A stretch of DNA of 64,000 nt, taken from Aquimarina agarivorans (lineage in GTDB: Bacteria; Bacteroidota; Bacteroidia; Flavobacteriales; Flavobacteriaceae). The stretch lies in the NCBI RefSeq assembly GCF_000218485.1, contig NZ_AFPB01000036.1, positions 1 through 64,000 of the forward strand, given 5' to 3'. The notes below the pieces were generated by a model. It ran no database searches and was not told the DNA's origin. It worked only from the letters and a program-made list of their open reading frames with translations. The number at the start of each line of letters is the position of its first letter. Positions within the stretch are counted from its first letter, which is position 1. Below are positions 1 to 8,839 of the stretch, one piece after another. Made by a program: the position numbers and the translations under genes.

Positions 1-318
1 CTCCTAAAATACAAGTTAGAATTATTGCTGTTCTGTTTTTATGGAGTTCTTTTTTTCAGTTCATATGGATTTTTTTGGGATAGGCAAGATTTACCCAAAC
101 CACTTTATTATATATCTATTATTGTTTTAAGTTTTGTCTCAACGGTTACTTTTAATTCATTTATACATACAAGAGAAAGTACACGAGTTAGGCTTCAAAA
201 AGCGGTTAATGCATTTTCAACATTTAGTTTTATAACCGCTAAAAAGCATATAAAAACTGAGAATATTGAAGCGTATGAAAAAGAATTACTATCAGGTCTA
301 CATGATGAAATAAACTAA
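1..318 (+). CDS. membrane protein, 5'-truncated by the window edge
   Basis: The reading frame is open from base 1, so the gene starts outside the window; the first internal Met-type codon is at base 25. The visible part has two hydrophobic stretches (roughly residues 1-16 and 27-47 of the part after base 25) followed by a soluble, basic and helical C-terminal tail. I do not recognise the family. It lies upstream of another small gene on the same strand. The function is unknown, and only the existence of a small two-helix inner-membrane protein can be supported. Confidence 0.5.
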   Translation, partial: LLKYKLELLLFCFYGVLFFSSYGFFWDRQDLPKPLYYISIIVLSFVSTVTFNSFIHTRESTRVRLQKAVNAFSTFSFITAKKHIKTENIEAYEKELLSGLHDEIN

Positions 319-336
319 CAATTACCTTACCTGAAA

Positions 337-570
337 ATGAAAGAATTAGAAAGAAAAGAATTAGAAAGAATCAAAGAATATTTTGGTGATTTATTTCCCG
401 ATGATGTAAATAAAGAATTTGAAAATTTAATTGATTCTAAAGTTAAAGAACAGCACAAAAAAATTAATGATCTAAAAAAAGATTTAATTAAATCTTCTGT
501 TAATCTAAATTTAAGTGATTTAAACACTTATTTGAAAATAAACAAAAATCTAGAAGTATCAACTAATTAA
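337..570 (+). CDS. small charged helical protein, unknown function
   Basis: This 77-residue ORF starts 18 bases after the preceding stop, probably co-transcribed with it. The protein is almost entirely charged and predicted helical, with Lys/Glu-rich heptad-like spacing and no hydrophobic segment, so it is likely a small cytosolic coiled-coil. The first nine codons contain a short internal repeat (the Glu-Leu-Glu-Arg-Lys pattern occurs twice). No family is recognised. An antisense ORF covers the same bases but is an A/T-composition shadow. Confidence 0.45.
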   Translation: MKELERKELERIKEYFGDLFPDDVNKEFENLIDSKVKEQHKKINDLKKDLIKSSVNLNLSDLNTYLKINKNLEVSTN

Positions 571-572
571 GG

Positions 573-618
573 CTAATTGTTAAGGCGGCATATACACCTA
601 ACGTTGTGCTAACAATTT
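573..618. repeat. attC-like / inverted-repeat spacer
   Basis: The arms AATTGTTA (about 575-582) and TAACAATT (about 609-616) are perfect inverted repeats around a core reading CCTAACGTTGTG. The RYYYAAC-like and GTT-like halves in the core recall integron-type recombination sites, and the position between two converging small genes would fit a gene cassette border. It also contains the stop codon of the minus-strand XRE gene. It may equally be just a bidirectional terminator. No integrase gene is in the window. Confidence 0.3.
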
Positions 619-986
619 AACAGGATTGATATTACCATCACTATCCTGTGCTTCCTTTAAAAGCTCTAGTGCTTCAATTATAAGAGCATTGTAGAAAACC
701 TTTCCTTTTTTAATTCCTCTATGTTATCCGCAACAAACAAAGCTACTTCTCTTAAATTAACAGCAACACCATCTTTAACCAAGTTTATTCCATCTTGATT
801 CGAGTTTGAGGTTTGAGAGTATTTGCTATAAGTTTCCTTTATTAATTTAACTGTAGTTAAACTAGGGTTACGTTTTTCGGTTTCCCATAGTTGTACAGAA
901 TTTTTAGAAACCCCTATTATTTTAGCAAATTCTTCCTGTGTTTTATTGAGTTCTCTCCTTATTCGCCTTATTTCTTGACCAGTCAT
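598..986 (-). CDS. XRE-family helix-turn-helix repressor (frameshifted in this sequence)
   Basis: DNA-binding transcriptional regulator. The N-terminal 60 residues form a Cro/CI-type HTH: a TQEEFAKIIGVS helix pair followed by NSVQLWETEKRNPS. I chose the start at 986 because the extra upstream codons are not HTH-like. As sequenced, the frame ends at 678, but the next frame continues as sensible coding (an LIIEALELLKEAQDSDG stretch, ending at 598). Adding one T to the six-T run at 706-711 joins the two. The gene is therefore probably intact and about 130 residues long. It is transcribed away from a perfect palindrome at 1029-1049 that overlaps a divergent promoter, so auto-repression and control of rightward transcription are likely. 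Confidence 0.72.
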
Positions 987-1028
987 TATCGCATGAAGAA
1001 TTAATAAAAAACACACTTTGTATTATTT

Positions 1029-1063
1029 TTGTTTGTTTTAAACAAACAATGTGTGTATATTTG
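1029..1063 (+). promoter_or_regulatory. rightward promoter with 21-bp palindromic operator
   Basis: Arms TTGTTTGTTT (1029-1038) and AAACAAACAA (1040-1049) form a perfect palindrome around one central base. It covers a TTG at 1033-1035. A Bacteroidota -7 element TATATTTG lies at 1056-1063, 20 nt downstream. The operator sits just upstream of the XRE repressor gene, so a repressor bound here would block the rightward promoter and probably its own gene. The elements are seen directly; the pairing with this repressor is inferred. Confidence 0.6.
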
Positions 1064-1069
1064 TGTTGT

Positions 1070-1301
1070 GATCTTAACAAATATATTTAAAATTAAACGA
1101 TCAGTATATTAAAATATCATATTTAGTAGTAAAGTAATAGTACTTAGTTGATAGGTTAAGAATAACAGCGGAGGTCTAGTTTTAGTTAGGCTGGGGGTGA
1201 GCTGTTTTTTGGGGGAATCTCATATAATCCCTTTTTTAGTTATTCTTTTATTCCCTGAATGACTTCAACCCGAGCAAGTAAAACGCTTGGGTTGTTTTTT
1301 T
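1070..1301 (+). ncRNA. candidate non-coding transcript
   Basis: The stretch from the promoter at 1056-1063 to the terminator ending at 1301 has no convincing ORF. It contains a pairing AACAGC...GCTGTT (about 1167-1211) enclosing G-rich sequence and followed by a T run. A promoter, an internal hairpin and a terminator without a gene suggest a short regulatory RNA or the leader of a deleted gene. Expression has not been shown, and the transcript start is estimated from the -7 element. Confidence 0.3.
1266..1301 (+). terminator. Rho-independent terminator
   Basis: A ten-base-pair stem (CAACCCGAGC at 1266-1275 with GCTTGGGTTG at 1285-1294, one G-T wobble) closes a nine-base loop and is followed by seven T. 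It ends rightward transcription from the 1056 promoter before the secreted-protein genes. Confidence 0.75.
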
Positions 1302-1354
1302 AATGTGTGACAATTATAACTAGAAAATATTTAAACGTATGTGAAGGTTAAAAA

Positions 1355-1393
1355 GTACGGGTGACCCACACCAAAAGTGTGGGTCGCCCGTAC
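1355..1393. repeat. 17-bp near-perfect hairpin
   Basis: Arms at 1355-1371 and 1377-1393 pair over 17 positions with a single G-T wobble and a five-base loop. It is GC-rich in an AT-rich neighbourhood and has no T tail, so it is unlikely to be a simple terminator. It lies between the terminator at 1301 and the gene starting at 1501. It could be a mobile palindromic unit or a 5' mRNA structure. The rest of 1302-1500 shows only a small 8-bp hairpin (about 1445-1465) before the start codon. Confidence 0.6.
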
Positions 1394-1500
1394 CAACCTC
1401 TTAAAAAATAATTTCAATTTTGCAAAAAGAACACACTCGAAGGTAGCACTTCTATATGAAGTGTTATTGATTGTAAACATTAACCATTAAATCATAGAAA

Positions 1501-2928
1501 ATGAAAGTAACCACAATTGCAATGGTGTTGCTATGCCTCGCTATTGCCAAGCCTTTATGGGCTCAAGAGAAAGAATCAAATTGTGATTCTAATTTTAAAC
1601 AAGCTTTAACCTTTTTGAAAGAGGATAAAAGCTCTACTGAGGATCAAACATTTGCCATTAATTTATTAAAGCCTTGTGCTTCTAATGGTCATGTGTATGC
1701 TAAAGTACTATTAGGTACTATTTACGAAGCATCAGCAACAAACAAAGAACACCGAAAAGCGTTTAAACTCTATAAAGAAGGCGCTAAAGCAGGTAACGCT
1801 ATTGCTATGTTTAATTTAGGGGTGTTGTACAAAAACGGTAAAGGATGCCAACTAAATTATAATAAAGCTAGAAAATGGTTTGAAAAGTCTGCTGAACAAG
1901 GCAACGAAATGGCAATATATAGCCTTGGTTATATGTATTTAAAAGGTCTCGGATCAATAGATCAAGACTACAATAAAGCAGTGAGCCATTTTGAAAAAAG
2001 CGAGTATGCTATGGCTAAGTATTGGTTAGGTGTATGTTATTTGAACGGTTATGGAGTGTCTAAAAACATTCAGAAAGCCAACGAATTATTAGAAACTAAT
2101 TTTGATGTTACTAATTCGAGTACTGCTGTTGATACAGATAGCCAACAAAGTACTAATGCAGTATCAGAATCGTCTATCACAACAACTACAAATGCTACTA
2201 CAAATACTGTAGACCAAGAAAGCTTGTTAGGTTCTTGGAAAGGAAAATTAATTCAATTGGATTGGTCGAAAACTACTATTACTAAAAAGATTGATTTTGA
2301 ACTGACCATCAAAAAAGACGAACAAACAGGCACATTGGTATCCTCTATAGTATCAAATAACCAGACGATTAATGATGATGTATTGTTATTGGATAATACC
2401 CTATATTTTGACAATACTAACATTACACTACCACATACAGGGTATAAGGAATCAATACCTAATGCATTAGCCTATCAATTATTATCGGGTGATATTCAAC
2501 TAAAATCTTTTGAAGTTGTTCATTATTTAACTGCAAACATAGACAGTTATATCCCTGAGTGGAATGAATCAGGTGTTCCTACACGATTGGTACTTAAAAA
2601 AGTAATTGGCTTTGCTAATAGTGATAAGGAATTAAGCGATGACGCTTTAAAAGCATTATCAGAGCAAGAAGAAAGCTTCATTAAGTTATATCCAAATCCA
2701 TTTGTTAATGATGTAATTGTGTCTTACAACTTAGAAGCACAAGCAAATGTTCAAGTAGAAATTACAGATTTATCAGGTAATAGTAAGGCTGTATTAGCCA
2801 CTGGAAAAACCCAAACTAAAGGAGAGCATCGTTACTTTTTTAATGCTTCACAACTACAAAAAGGAGCATATGTAGTAAGCGTAACGGTAAATGGGGAAAG
2901 AAAGACTAGAGTAATCGTAAAAAAGTAA
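1501..2928 (+). CDS. secreted Sel1-repeat protein with T9SS C-terminal sorting domain
   Basis: A signal peptide (residues 1-21, ending ...PLWAQ) is followed by about four Sel1-type repeats (roughly residues 60-195, with AMFNLGVLYKNGKG and MAIYSLGYMYLKG as clear copies). A Thr/Ser/Asn-rich linker comes next, then a beta-rich domain (about 230-370). The C-terminal part is a typical type IX secretion sorting domain: YPNPF near residue 397, a DLSG turn and a basic last few residues. Sel1 repeats form helical scaffolds for protein contacts. The protein should be exported to the cell surface or released. The next gene starts six bases after the stop and is also a secreted protein, so the two probably work together. 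The specific function is unknown. Confidence 0.75.
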   Translation: MKVTTIAMVLLCLAIAKPLWAQEKESNCDSNFKQALTFLKEDKSSTEDQTFAINLLKPCASNGHVYAKVLLGTIYEASATNKEHRKAFKLYKEGAKAGNAIAMFNLGVLYKNGKGCQLNYNKARKWFEKSAEQGNEMAIYSLGYMYLKGLGSIDQDYNKAVSHFEKSEYAMAKYWLGVCYLNGYGVSKNIQKANELLETNFDVTNSSTAVDTDSQQSTNAVSESSITTTTNATTNTVDQESLLGSWKGKLIQLDWSKTTITKKIDFELTIKKDEQTGTLVSSIVSNNQTINDDVLLLDNTLYFDNTNITLPHTGYKESIPNALAYQLLSGDIQLKSFEVVHYLTANIDSYIPEWNESGVPTRLVLKKVIGFANSDKELSDDALKALSEQEESFIKLYPNPFVNDVIVSYNLEAQANVQVEITDLSGNSKAVLATGKTQTKGEHRYFFNASQLQKGAYVVSVTVNGERKTRVIVKK

Positions 2929-2934
2929 ACAGCC

Positions 2935-4770
2935 ATGAAAAAAATATATCAACAACTAACCCTATTACTATTTGTTTTAGGTTCAGTAACTATACAAGCA
3001 CAGTTTCTAAATCCAGATAAACCAACAAATCAAAACGAATTCTTAATTGGTGGTGGGAATGCTATCATTGCGGGACCAGGAGATGGTTGTCGAAATTGCT
3101 CTTCAGAAATAAGAGATTTTAATTTTGCATTTAGCAATAGTTTTAATGCTGCTTTAGCTAACGAATTATTAATACAACAAGCTGCAAGAAGAGCCGCACA
3201 TGATTGGTATGAAAAACAAAAAGAAGTTATACGTAAACACCTAAATAATTTCTTTGACCATAGTGGGGATTATGAGCAAGCTAAAAACAGACTTTTTACT
3301 GAATCAGAGAAAAGAGCAATAGATATTAATCGTTTCGATATTCAAAATGAATATAATAGATTAAATTCTAATGTTAGTAGAGGTAAAAACCAAGATTTAA
3401 AAGGGCTGAGAGCTCTTAAACAACGTGAGTTAGAGATAAAAAATGGAAATATTTCGAATTCTTTGTATGCTGATGTGAGAGTTAATGGAGTACCACTTAA
3501 AAACATTAACAATTTAAGCTCAATTACCAGAGAACGAAATAAAATATTATTAACTAATAATTTAGATAGAAAGTTATGGGGATCTCACCAGTATAGCTTT
3601 TTAGCTAAAAGTATGGATCGTAATAATCCTTTTCAAGAAGAACTTTTGAGGGAGACTAATCGAGTTAAAAATCAATATTATAATTCTTACGATTATTGGG
3701 ATCGATTAAATTATATTCAACTTTTAGTCCATACAGAGAAAATTTTAAAAAGCAGAGGCTTTCCAGGGATTGTTTTTAGCAACCAAGAACTACAGATATT
3801 CGGCAAATTTGATGGTAAAACTGCTGTAGCAACAAGAGCATATATTGAAAATTTCTTGCAACAAGAATACTTGGATAATATGTATGTTATGCACCCAGAT
3901 TACTGGAAAGTATTATTAGATAAACATTTTGGAGGATTGCTATTAAATCAAAATGCAGCTAAAAACCTTCATAGAAAGTTAATAAAGGAAGAGCGTGATA
4001 GACTAGTTAAAAACACACCTTTAGGAGCTAATACAAGTGTAGACTATTTAGTAAATGAGTTAGGTATTACCAATAAAGACGAATTCAATTGGTTAAATGC
4101 TAATCCTAATAGGGCTAAGTTTTACGAAACAATCATTGAAGACCAAAAAAGAAATGTAGCTATTGGAGAATATGGAAATACACAAGATGGCGATATAATT
4201 ATCGTTGGTGGTACTGAAGGACCATTTGGTAATGCAATTGGATTAGCCTCAACAGAGATCAAAAATGGTGGATTAGTTCAAGCTATGATTGAAGAGTTAG
4301 GAATTACTGATAATTCGCAAAAAAGATATTTGTATGACTTTTCTAAAGAAGCGAATAGATTAAGAGAATTAGCAGATCAAAATAGAGTAAATAACACTAT
4401 TCCACTTGAAATTCAAGACTATATCAAAGGACAAGCAGAACTTGGAGGTATTGAAAAAGAGATAACTATTAAATTAACTCCGAGAACTGGTAAGTTAAAT
4501 AATAGAGACGATCAAGAGTATACAAAATTCGGTAGCAATGGAGTATATAATATGTATCGAATGAAAGATGGTTCAACTATTTTGGAGAGCCCAAATCTTT
4601 TAACTCTAGATAGAAATGGTCATTTCAATGCATTTCATACATCTGAGCCTAGTAATTATAAATATCACTATATAAAATTTGAAGGACAAAACGAATGGTA
4701 TAGATACTTACTTAAACATCCAGATAGTACAGTTGATGAATTAGAAATGCTTTTACATTACAACAACTGA
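2935..4770 (+). CDS. secreted protein of unknown family, 611 aa
   Basis: A clear signal peptide (residues 1-23, ending in IQAQ) is followed by a short Gly-rich segment with a CRNC pair, then a long charged helical region (about 70-200) and mixed alpha/beta sequence to the end. No sorting domain is present at the C-terminus, unlike its upstream partner. I recognise no enzyme motif. The layout of export signal, helical body and compact C-terminal part with several Trp/Tyr/His would fit a secreted effector or polymorphic toxin, but that is speculation. The gene follows the Sel1/T9SS gene by six bases. Its 3' end overlaps the remnant of another gene, which suggests a recombination junction at about 4740-4770. 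Confidence 0.6.
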   Translation: MKKIYQQLTLLLFVLGSVTIQAQFLNPDKPTNQNEFLIGGGNAIIAGPGDGCRNCSSEIRDFNFAFSNSFNAALANELLIQQAARRAAHDWYEKQKEVIRKHLNNFFDHSGDYEQAKNRLFTESEKRAIDINRFDIQNEYNRLNSNVSRGKNQDLKGLRALKQRELEIKNGNISNSLYADVRVNGVPLKNINNLSSITRERNKILLTNNLDRKLWGSHQYSFLAKSMDRNNPFQEELLRETNRVKNQYYNSYDYWDRLNYIQLLVHTEKILKSRGFPGIVFSNQELQIFGKFDGKTAVATRAYIENFLQQEYLDNMYVMHPDYWKVLLDKHFGGLLLNQNAAKNLHRKLIKEERDRLVKNTPLGANTSVDYLVNELGITNKDEFNWLNANPNRAKFYETIIEDQKRNVAIGEYGNTQDGDIIIVGGTEGPFGNAIGLASTEIKNGGLVQAMIEELGITDNSQKRYLYDFSKEANRLRELADQNRVNNTIPLEIQDYIKGQAELGGIEKEITIKLTPRTGKLNNRDDQEYTKFGSNGVYNMYRMKDGSTILESPNLLTLDRNGHFNAFHTSEPSNYKYHYIKFEGQNEWYRYLLKHPDSTVDELEMLLHYNN

Positions 4771-4889
4771 AAAATAGATTTAAACGTGGATTAGATGCCA
4801 ATATGGTGGAAGCTATTTGTTCCACCAAAAAAGAAGCAAACGCTCTAGCAGATAAATTATTTGCTCAAGCTCAAAACAAACGAAAATAA
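4740..4889 (+). pseudogene. 3' remnant of a truncated gene
   Basis: One frame reads about 49 sensible codons (a stretch containing RGLDANMVEAICSTKKEA, ending QAQNKRK) up to a TAA at 4887, two bases before the AAA ATPase start. Upstream the same frame is blocked by stops and overlaps the end of the 611-aa gene in another frame. It is best read as the tail of a gene that once preceded the ATPase, with the rest replaced by the secreted-protein block. Confidence 0.45.
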
Positions 4890-4890
4890 A

Positions 4891-5841
4891 ATGAATAATA
4901 GAAAATTAGACATTCCCGAAGTACAACAGATTCCACAATTTATGAAGATTATGGATGATTTAAGTGTGGGAAATAATCCATATCTAGTAGGTAGCGCAGG
5001 AACAGGAAAAACAACACTGGGAGAAAAAGTCGCTTATGCCATTTTCGGAAGAAATGAAAATGATGGAAAAGAATTGCCCTTTAGCATCGTCAATTGCAAT
5101 CAATGGACTTCTCCAATTGATATTAAAGGTGGGCAAACCATTACTGGCTATAAAGAGGGGGCACTTATTGAAGCTTGGCGTGATGGAAAAATTCTAATTC
5201 TGGATGAAATGCCAAAATTAGATGCCAATACCGCTGGTTTGCTTAATGATGCCCTGGCTAAAAGTGCCAGAGAGGATGCTATTATTTTTAATGGCAATAA
5301 TGAACCGATTAAAAAACACCGAAACTTTGGGTGTATTGCTACGGGCAATGTCATCGGTAAAGGGGCAAGTGGCAATTATGTGGGGAATAATAAACAAGAT
5401 GCTTCGCTATTGGATCGATTTAGTGGCTGTATTTATCGTATTGGTTTCAATGAAACTTTAGAACGACAAATTGTGTATCCCGCCGTAGTTAATATCTGTT
5501 TGGCTATTCGTAAATCTATTTTAAAATATGAAGGTAAAGAAGCTGGGGATGACGATACCGAAGATATAATGACCTTACGTACCATGCTAAACTTTGAGAG
5601 AGCCTACGAATTGGAAATGAAGCGAGAAACAGGAATGAAAGATGAGTTTGGAAAAACGTATCGTAAGATGCCCAATGGTAAAACACTCAAAGATGCGATT
5701 GATAGCTATTTCTTAGCCATTACTAAAGAGAAAGCGGAACACATTAAAAATGAAGTCAACCTTGAAGGCTTTCTCAATTCGTATAAAGGGAGCGTGATGA
5801 AACAGGAGTTTATTACTGAGTTTAAAAGGCGGATTGGGTAG
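4891..5841 (+). CDS. MoxR-like AAA+ ATPase
   Basis: ATP-dependent remodelling ATPase. Walker A is GSAGTGKTT near residue 38 and Walker B is KILILDEMPK near residue 100. A sensor-type segment IATGN and an Arg finger region LLDRFSG follow, as in MoxR/RavA/CbbQ-type proteins, which act with VWA-domain partners to assemble or activate complexes. I start at the ATG at 4891 rather than the TTG at 4861, because upstream codons belong to the truncated previous gene. The usual VWA-type partner is not adjacent; the best candidate is the gene at 13588, separated by the inserted restriction island. The length (about 316 aa) is normal for the family. Confidence 0.85.
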   Translation: MNNRKLDIPEVQQIPQFMKIMDDLSVGNNPYLVGSAGTGKTTLGEKVAYAIFGRNENDGKELPFSIVNCNQWTSPIDIKGGQTITGYKEGALIEAWRDGKILILDEMPKLDANTAGLLNDALAKSAREDAIIFNGNNEPIKKHRNFGCIATGNVIGKGASGNYVGNNKQDASLLDRFSGCIYRIGFNETLERQIVYPAVVNICLAIRKSILKYEGKEAGDDDTEDIMTLRTMLNFERAYELEMKRETGMKDEFGKTYRKMPNGKTLKDAIDSYFLAITKEKAEHIKNEVNLEGFLNSYKGSVMKQEFITEFKRRIG

Positions 5842-5862
5842 AAGACTCAACGAAATTATCTC

Positions 5863-8814
5863 TCATTTATATTGCTGCTGATTACTTTGTTGCTTCCATA
5901 TTTTATCAAAAACAAAGTCTAAATATTGACGTTTAAAGTCCGGGTCGTCTGTGAATTTTTTATACAAGTCGGTGTATTGAAAAATCACATCTTGCATTAA
6001 ATCTTCTACTTTTTTATCGGAAGTGATTTTTGCATTTTGTTTATCGCTATTCTTTACTGCATTTACTGTATCCTCATCACGAGCAAAGTCGGCTGGTAAT
6101 TGCTCAAACAAAAAGTTTTTCACCTTATCGTCATCTGTCCAATTATCAATACCAAACTTTGTATTAAAATCGTTTATGATAGCATCTAATTCATTAAATC
6201 CAAGTTCCCCCTTTTTACCTTTCATTACAGGCGGTGTAGGGTCTAATTCCTCTTCTCCTTTTAATTTAATATCTTCTTGTGTGGTACGAGTAAGTCTATA
6301 GCTATCTAAATCTATTGCTTCTAAAATTCCCTTAGCTAAATCTTCAATTTCTTCAGGTTTTATTTTTGGTATCAAAAATTTTAAAAACCAATATAATCGT
6401 TCCCAATAAGCATTATTAAATGATAACAACTTTGAAAGAAAAGCATAGGTTCTAAAAAAGGATTTTGCTTTTACATAAAAATCAATTTGAGCATCTTCTC
6501 CCAATTCATTTTTAAACTCTGCAACGCATTTATCAATAATAGGGTCTAATTCTTGTCTATCGGCTTCTTTAAAGTATAAATCTGTAAAATTTACAACATC
6601 ATCTTGAGAGTACACTTGTGCATTATCTAAAGCATCTTGCAAATCGTTTAGCTTATTGGCATCTGTTTCTTCACTAAGTACTGTTGTAGTATAAAATGGA
6701 TCAAAAGCCTTTTTAATATCTTCTGTAGTGTTAAAAAAGTCCATTACAAAAGTATCTTCCTTATAAGGCTTGTAGGCTCTGTTTAATCTCGATAAGGTTT
6801 GAACCGCTTGTACATCTGCTAATTTTTTATCTACATACATCGTATGTAATAAAGGTTGGTCAAAACCTGTTTGAAATTTATTGGCCACTATTAAAAAGCG
6901 GTATTCTTTTTTCTTGAACTCGTTTGGTATATCATTACTTGGAAATCCATTTAATTTGGCTTCATCCATTTCTACACCGTCTATTTCTTTAGTACCTGAA
7001 AATGCTACTATTGCTTTGTATGGTGAATTAATGTCTTTTAGATATTCCTTAAACGCTTGATAGTAGAGGATGGCATTTTTTATACTTTTACAAACGACCA
7101 TAGCTTTAGCCTGACCATTTATTTGCCTTCTTATATCGGAGTGGAAATGGTCTAACATAATTTTAGACTTTTCCATTATAGAAAATGGATGGCTTTCTAC
7201 ATAGGCCCTTAATTTTTTATTGGCCTGTCGTGTTTCAAACTCTGGATTATCTTCTACCGCTTTATCTAATTTGTAGTAAGATTGGTATGTCGTATAGTTT
7301 TTAAGCACATCAAGAATAAACTCTTCCTCAATAGCTTGTTTCATTGTATAATTATCAAAAGCCTTAAATTTTCCTTCTGTGTTTTGTGTACCAAAGGTTT
7401 CTAAGGTTTTGTTTTTGGGTGTGGCTGTAAACGCAAAATAGCTGCCGTTTTTTAGCATTTTGCGGTTTTCAATCAATTCGTTGATAAGGTCTTCAGAAGT
7501 TGGTGGTTCTTGTTCTTCTCCGTAAGGGGTTTCTTTTTCTGATAGTACCCAATTCATTTTACTTGCGGTTTCACCACTTTGGCTGCTATGAGCTTCATCA
7601 ATAATAATCGCAAACTTTTTAGCTTGTAGGGTTCCTATTTCATCCATAATGAAAGGGAATTTTTGAACCGTTGTTACGATGATTTTTTTACCATCTTCTA
7701 AAGCCTGTTTTAATTGACGGCTTCCTTTGTCTATGGCTTCAACTACGCTACTAACCTGAGCAAATTGTTTGATATTGTCTCTAATTTGTTTATCTAAAAC
7801 CCTACGGTCTGTAACCACAATAACACTATCAAATACCGTTTCTGTATTCGTGGTATCGTGCAAGCTCACTAATTGGTGGGCTAACCAAGTAATAGAATTG
7901 GATTTACCAGAACCTGCTGAATGTTGTATTAGGTATTTTTGCCCAACACCATTTTCTTTAGCGTGATGCAATAATTTTTTAACTGCTCTTAACTGGTGGT
8001 ATCTTGGGAAAATTAATTTGCGTTTTACCTTTCCTGTATCTTCATCTTTTTCTTCTACGATTTGAGCATAATTTTCTAAGATGTTACTAAAACTGTCTTT
8101 TGTTAGAATATTTTTCCAGAGGTAATCTGTTTTTAAACCTTGCTCGTTTACAGGGTTTCCTGCTCCGTCATTGTTCCCTTTATTGAATGGCAAAAAGAAT
8201 GTTTTGGTACTGTTTAGGTGCGTGGTCATATACACCAAATCTGCATCTACTGCAAAGTGAACCATACATCTACCAAATGCGAATAAAGGTTCTTTAGGGT
8301 CTCTATCCGTTTGGTATTGGCGAATGGCATTTTTTACATTTTGCCCTGTCCATTGGTTCTTTAACTCAAAAGTACTTACTGGCAAACCGTTTATAAATAT
8401 TACCATATCTAAAGAGTTGATATTTTCTTTACTGAAATAGAGTTGCCTCGTTACAGAAAAGATATTGCCGTTGTAAAGCTTTTGAGCCTTCTCGTTTAAG
8501 TGTGAGGTTGGTTTTTTATAGTAGAGTTGTACTCTTAAATCCAAATCTTTAACACCATTTCGAAGTATTTCTATAATGCCTTTTTGACGAATTTGGTCTG
8601 TTAATCGCTTTATAAACTTGTGTTCCCCTCTTTTTAGGATGGTTTCATAGGCATTGGGTTGGGTGTCTGCTAAAAATCGAAACAACAATTTTTTATTAAT
8701 GCAAAGATCTCTATCGTAATCTGCACTATAACTTGGCTTATATCCATTATGGTCTATCAAATGTTTTTCTATGATAGTTTCTAAGCCTTTTTCTGATGTA
8801 TCGGATGTATGCAT
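5863..8814 (-). CDS. hsdR: type I restriction enzyme, R (endonuclease/translocase) subunit
   Basis: Motor and nuclease subunit of a type I restriction system: it translocates unmethylated DNA and cleaves it. The N-terminal nuclease domain has the PD-(D/E)xK pattern ending in E150-L-K152. Two RecA-like helicase domains follow, with Walker A HSAGSGKS near residues 298-305, a DEAH box in IIIDEAHSSQSG, and motif VI QTLSRLNRAYKPYK. The C-terminal region is helical, for docking to the methylase. The length of 983 aa is normal. It is the last gene of the island (hsdM-hsdS-abiF-hsdR, all minus strand) and converges on the AAA gene, whose stop is 21 bases away. It appears intact. Confidence 0.95.
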   Translation of the reverse strand: MHTSDTSEKGLETIIEKHLIDHNGYKPSYSADYDRDLCINKKLLFRFLADTQPNAYETILKRGEHKFIKRLTDQIRQKGIIEILRNGVKDLDLRVQLYYKKPTSHLNEKAQKLYNGNIFSVTRQLYFSKENINSLDMVIFINGLPVSTFELKNQWTGQNVKNAIRQYQTDRDPKEPLFAFGRCMVHFAVDADLVYMTTHLNSTKTFFLPFNKGNNDGAGNPVNEQGLKTDYLWKNILTKDSFSNILENYAQIVEEKDEDTGKVKRKLIFPRYHQLRAVKKLLHHAKENGVGQKYLIQHSAGSGKSNSITWLAHQLVSLHDTTNTETVFDSVIVVTDRRVLDKQIRDNIKQFAQVSSVVEAIDKGSRQLKQALEDGKKIIVTTVQKFPFIMDEIGTLQAKKFAIIIDEAHSSQSGETASKMNWVLSEKETPYGEEQEPPTSEDLINELIENRKMLKNGSYFAFTATPKNKTLETFGTQNTEGKFKAFDNYTMKQAIEEEFILDVLKNYTTYQSYYKLDKAVEDNPEFETRQANKKLRAYVESHPFSIMEKSKIMLDHFHSDIRRQINGQAKAMVVCKSIKNAILYYQAFKEYLKDINSPYKAIVAFSGTKEIDGVEMDEAKLNGFPSNDIPNEFKKKEYRFLIVANKFQTGFDQPLLHTMYVDKKLADVQAVQTLSRLNRAYKPYKEDTFVMDFFNTTEDIKKAFDPFYTTTVLSEETDANKLNDLQDALDNAQVYSQDDVVNFTDLYFKEADRQELDPIIDKCVAEFKNELGEDAQIDFYVKAKSFFRTYAFLSKLLSFNNAYWERLYWFLKFLIPKIKPEEIEDLAKGILEAIDLDSYRLTRTTQEDIKLKGEEELDPTPPVMKGKKGELGFNELDAIINDFNTKFGIDNWTDDDKVKNFLFEQLPADFARDEDTVNAVKNSDKQNAKITSDKKVEDLMQDVIFQYTDLYKKFTDDPDFKRQYLDFVFDKIWKQQSNQQQYK

Positions 8815-8839
8815 AGTTATATATAGCTGTCTTTTTATT

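Noticed and set aside
4861..4890. Longer start (TTG) for the AAA ATPase
   Set aside because: These codons lie in the tail of another gene that ends at 4889; the ATG at 4891 directly starts the conserved part.
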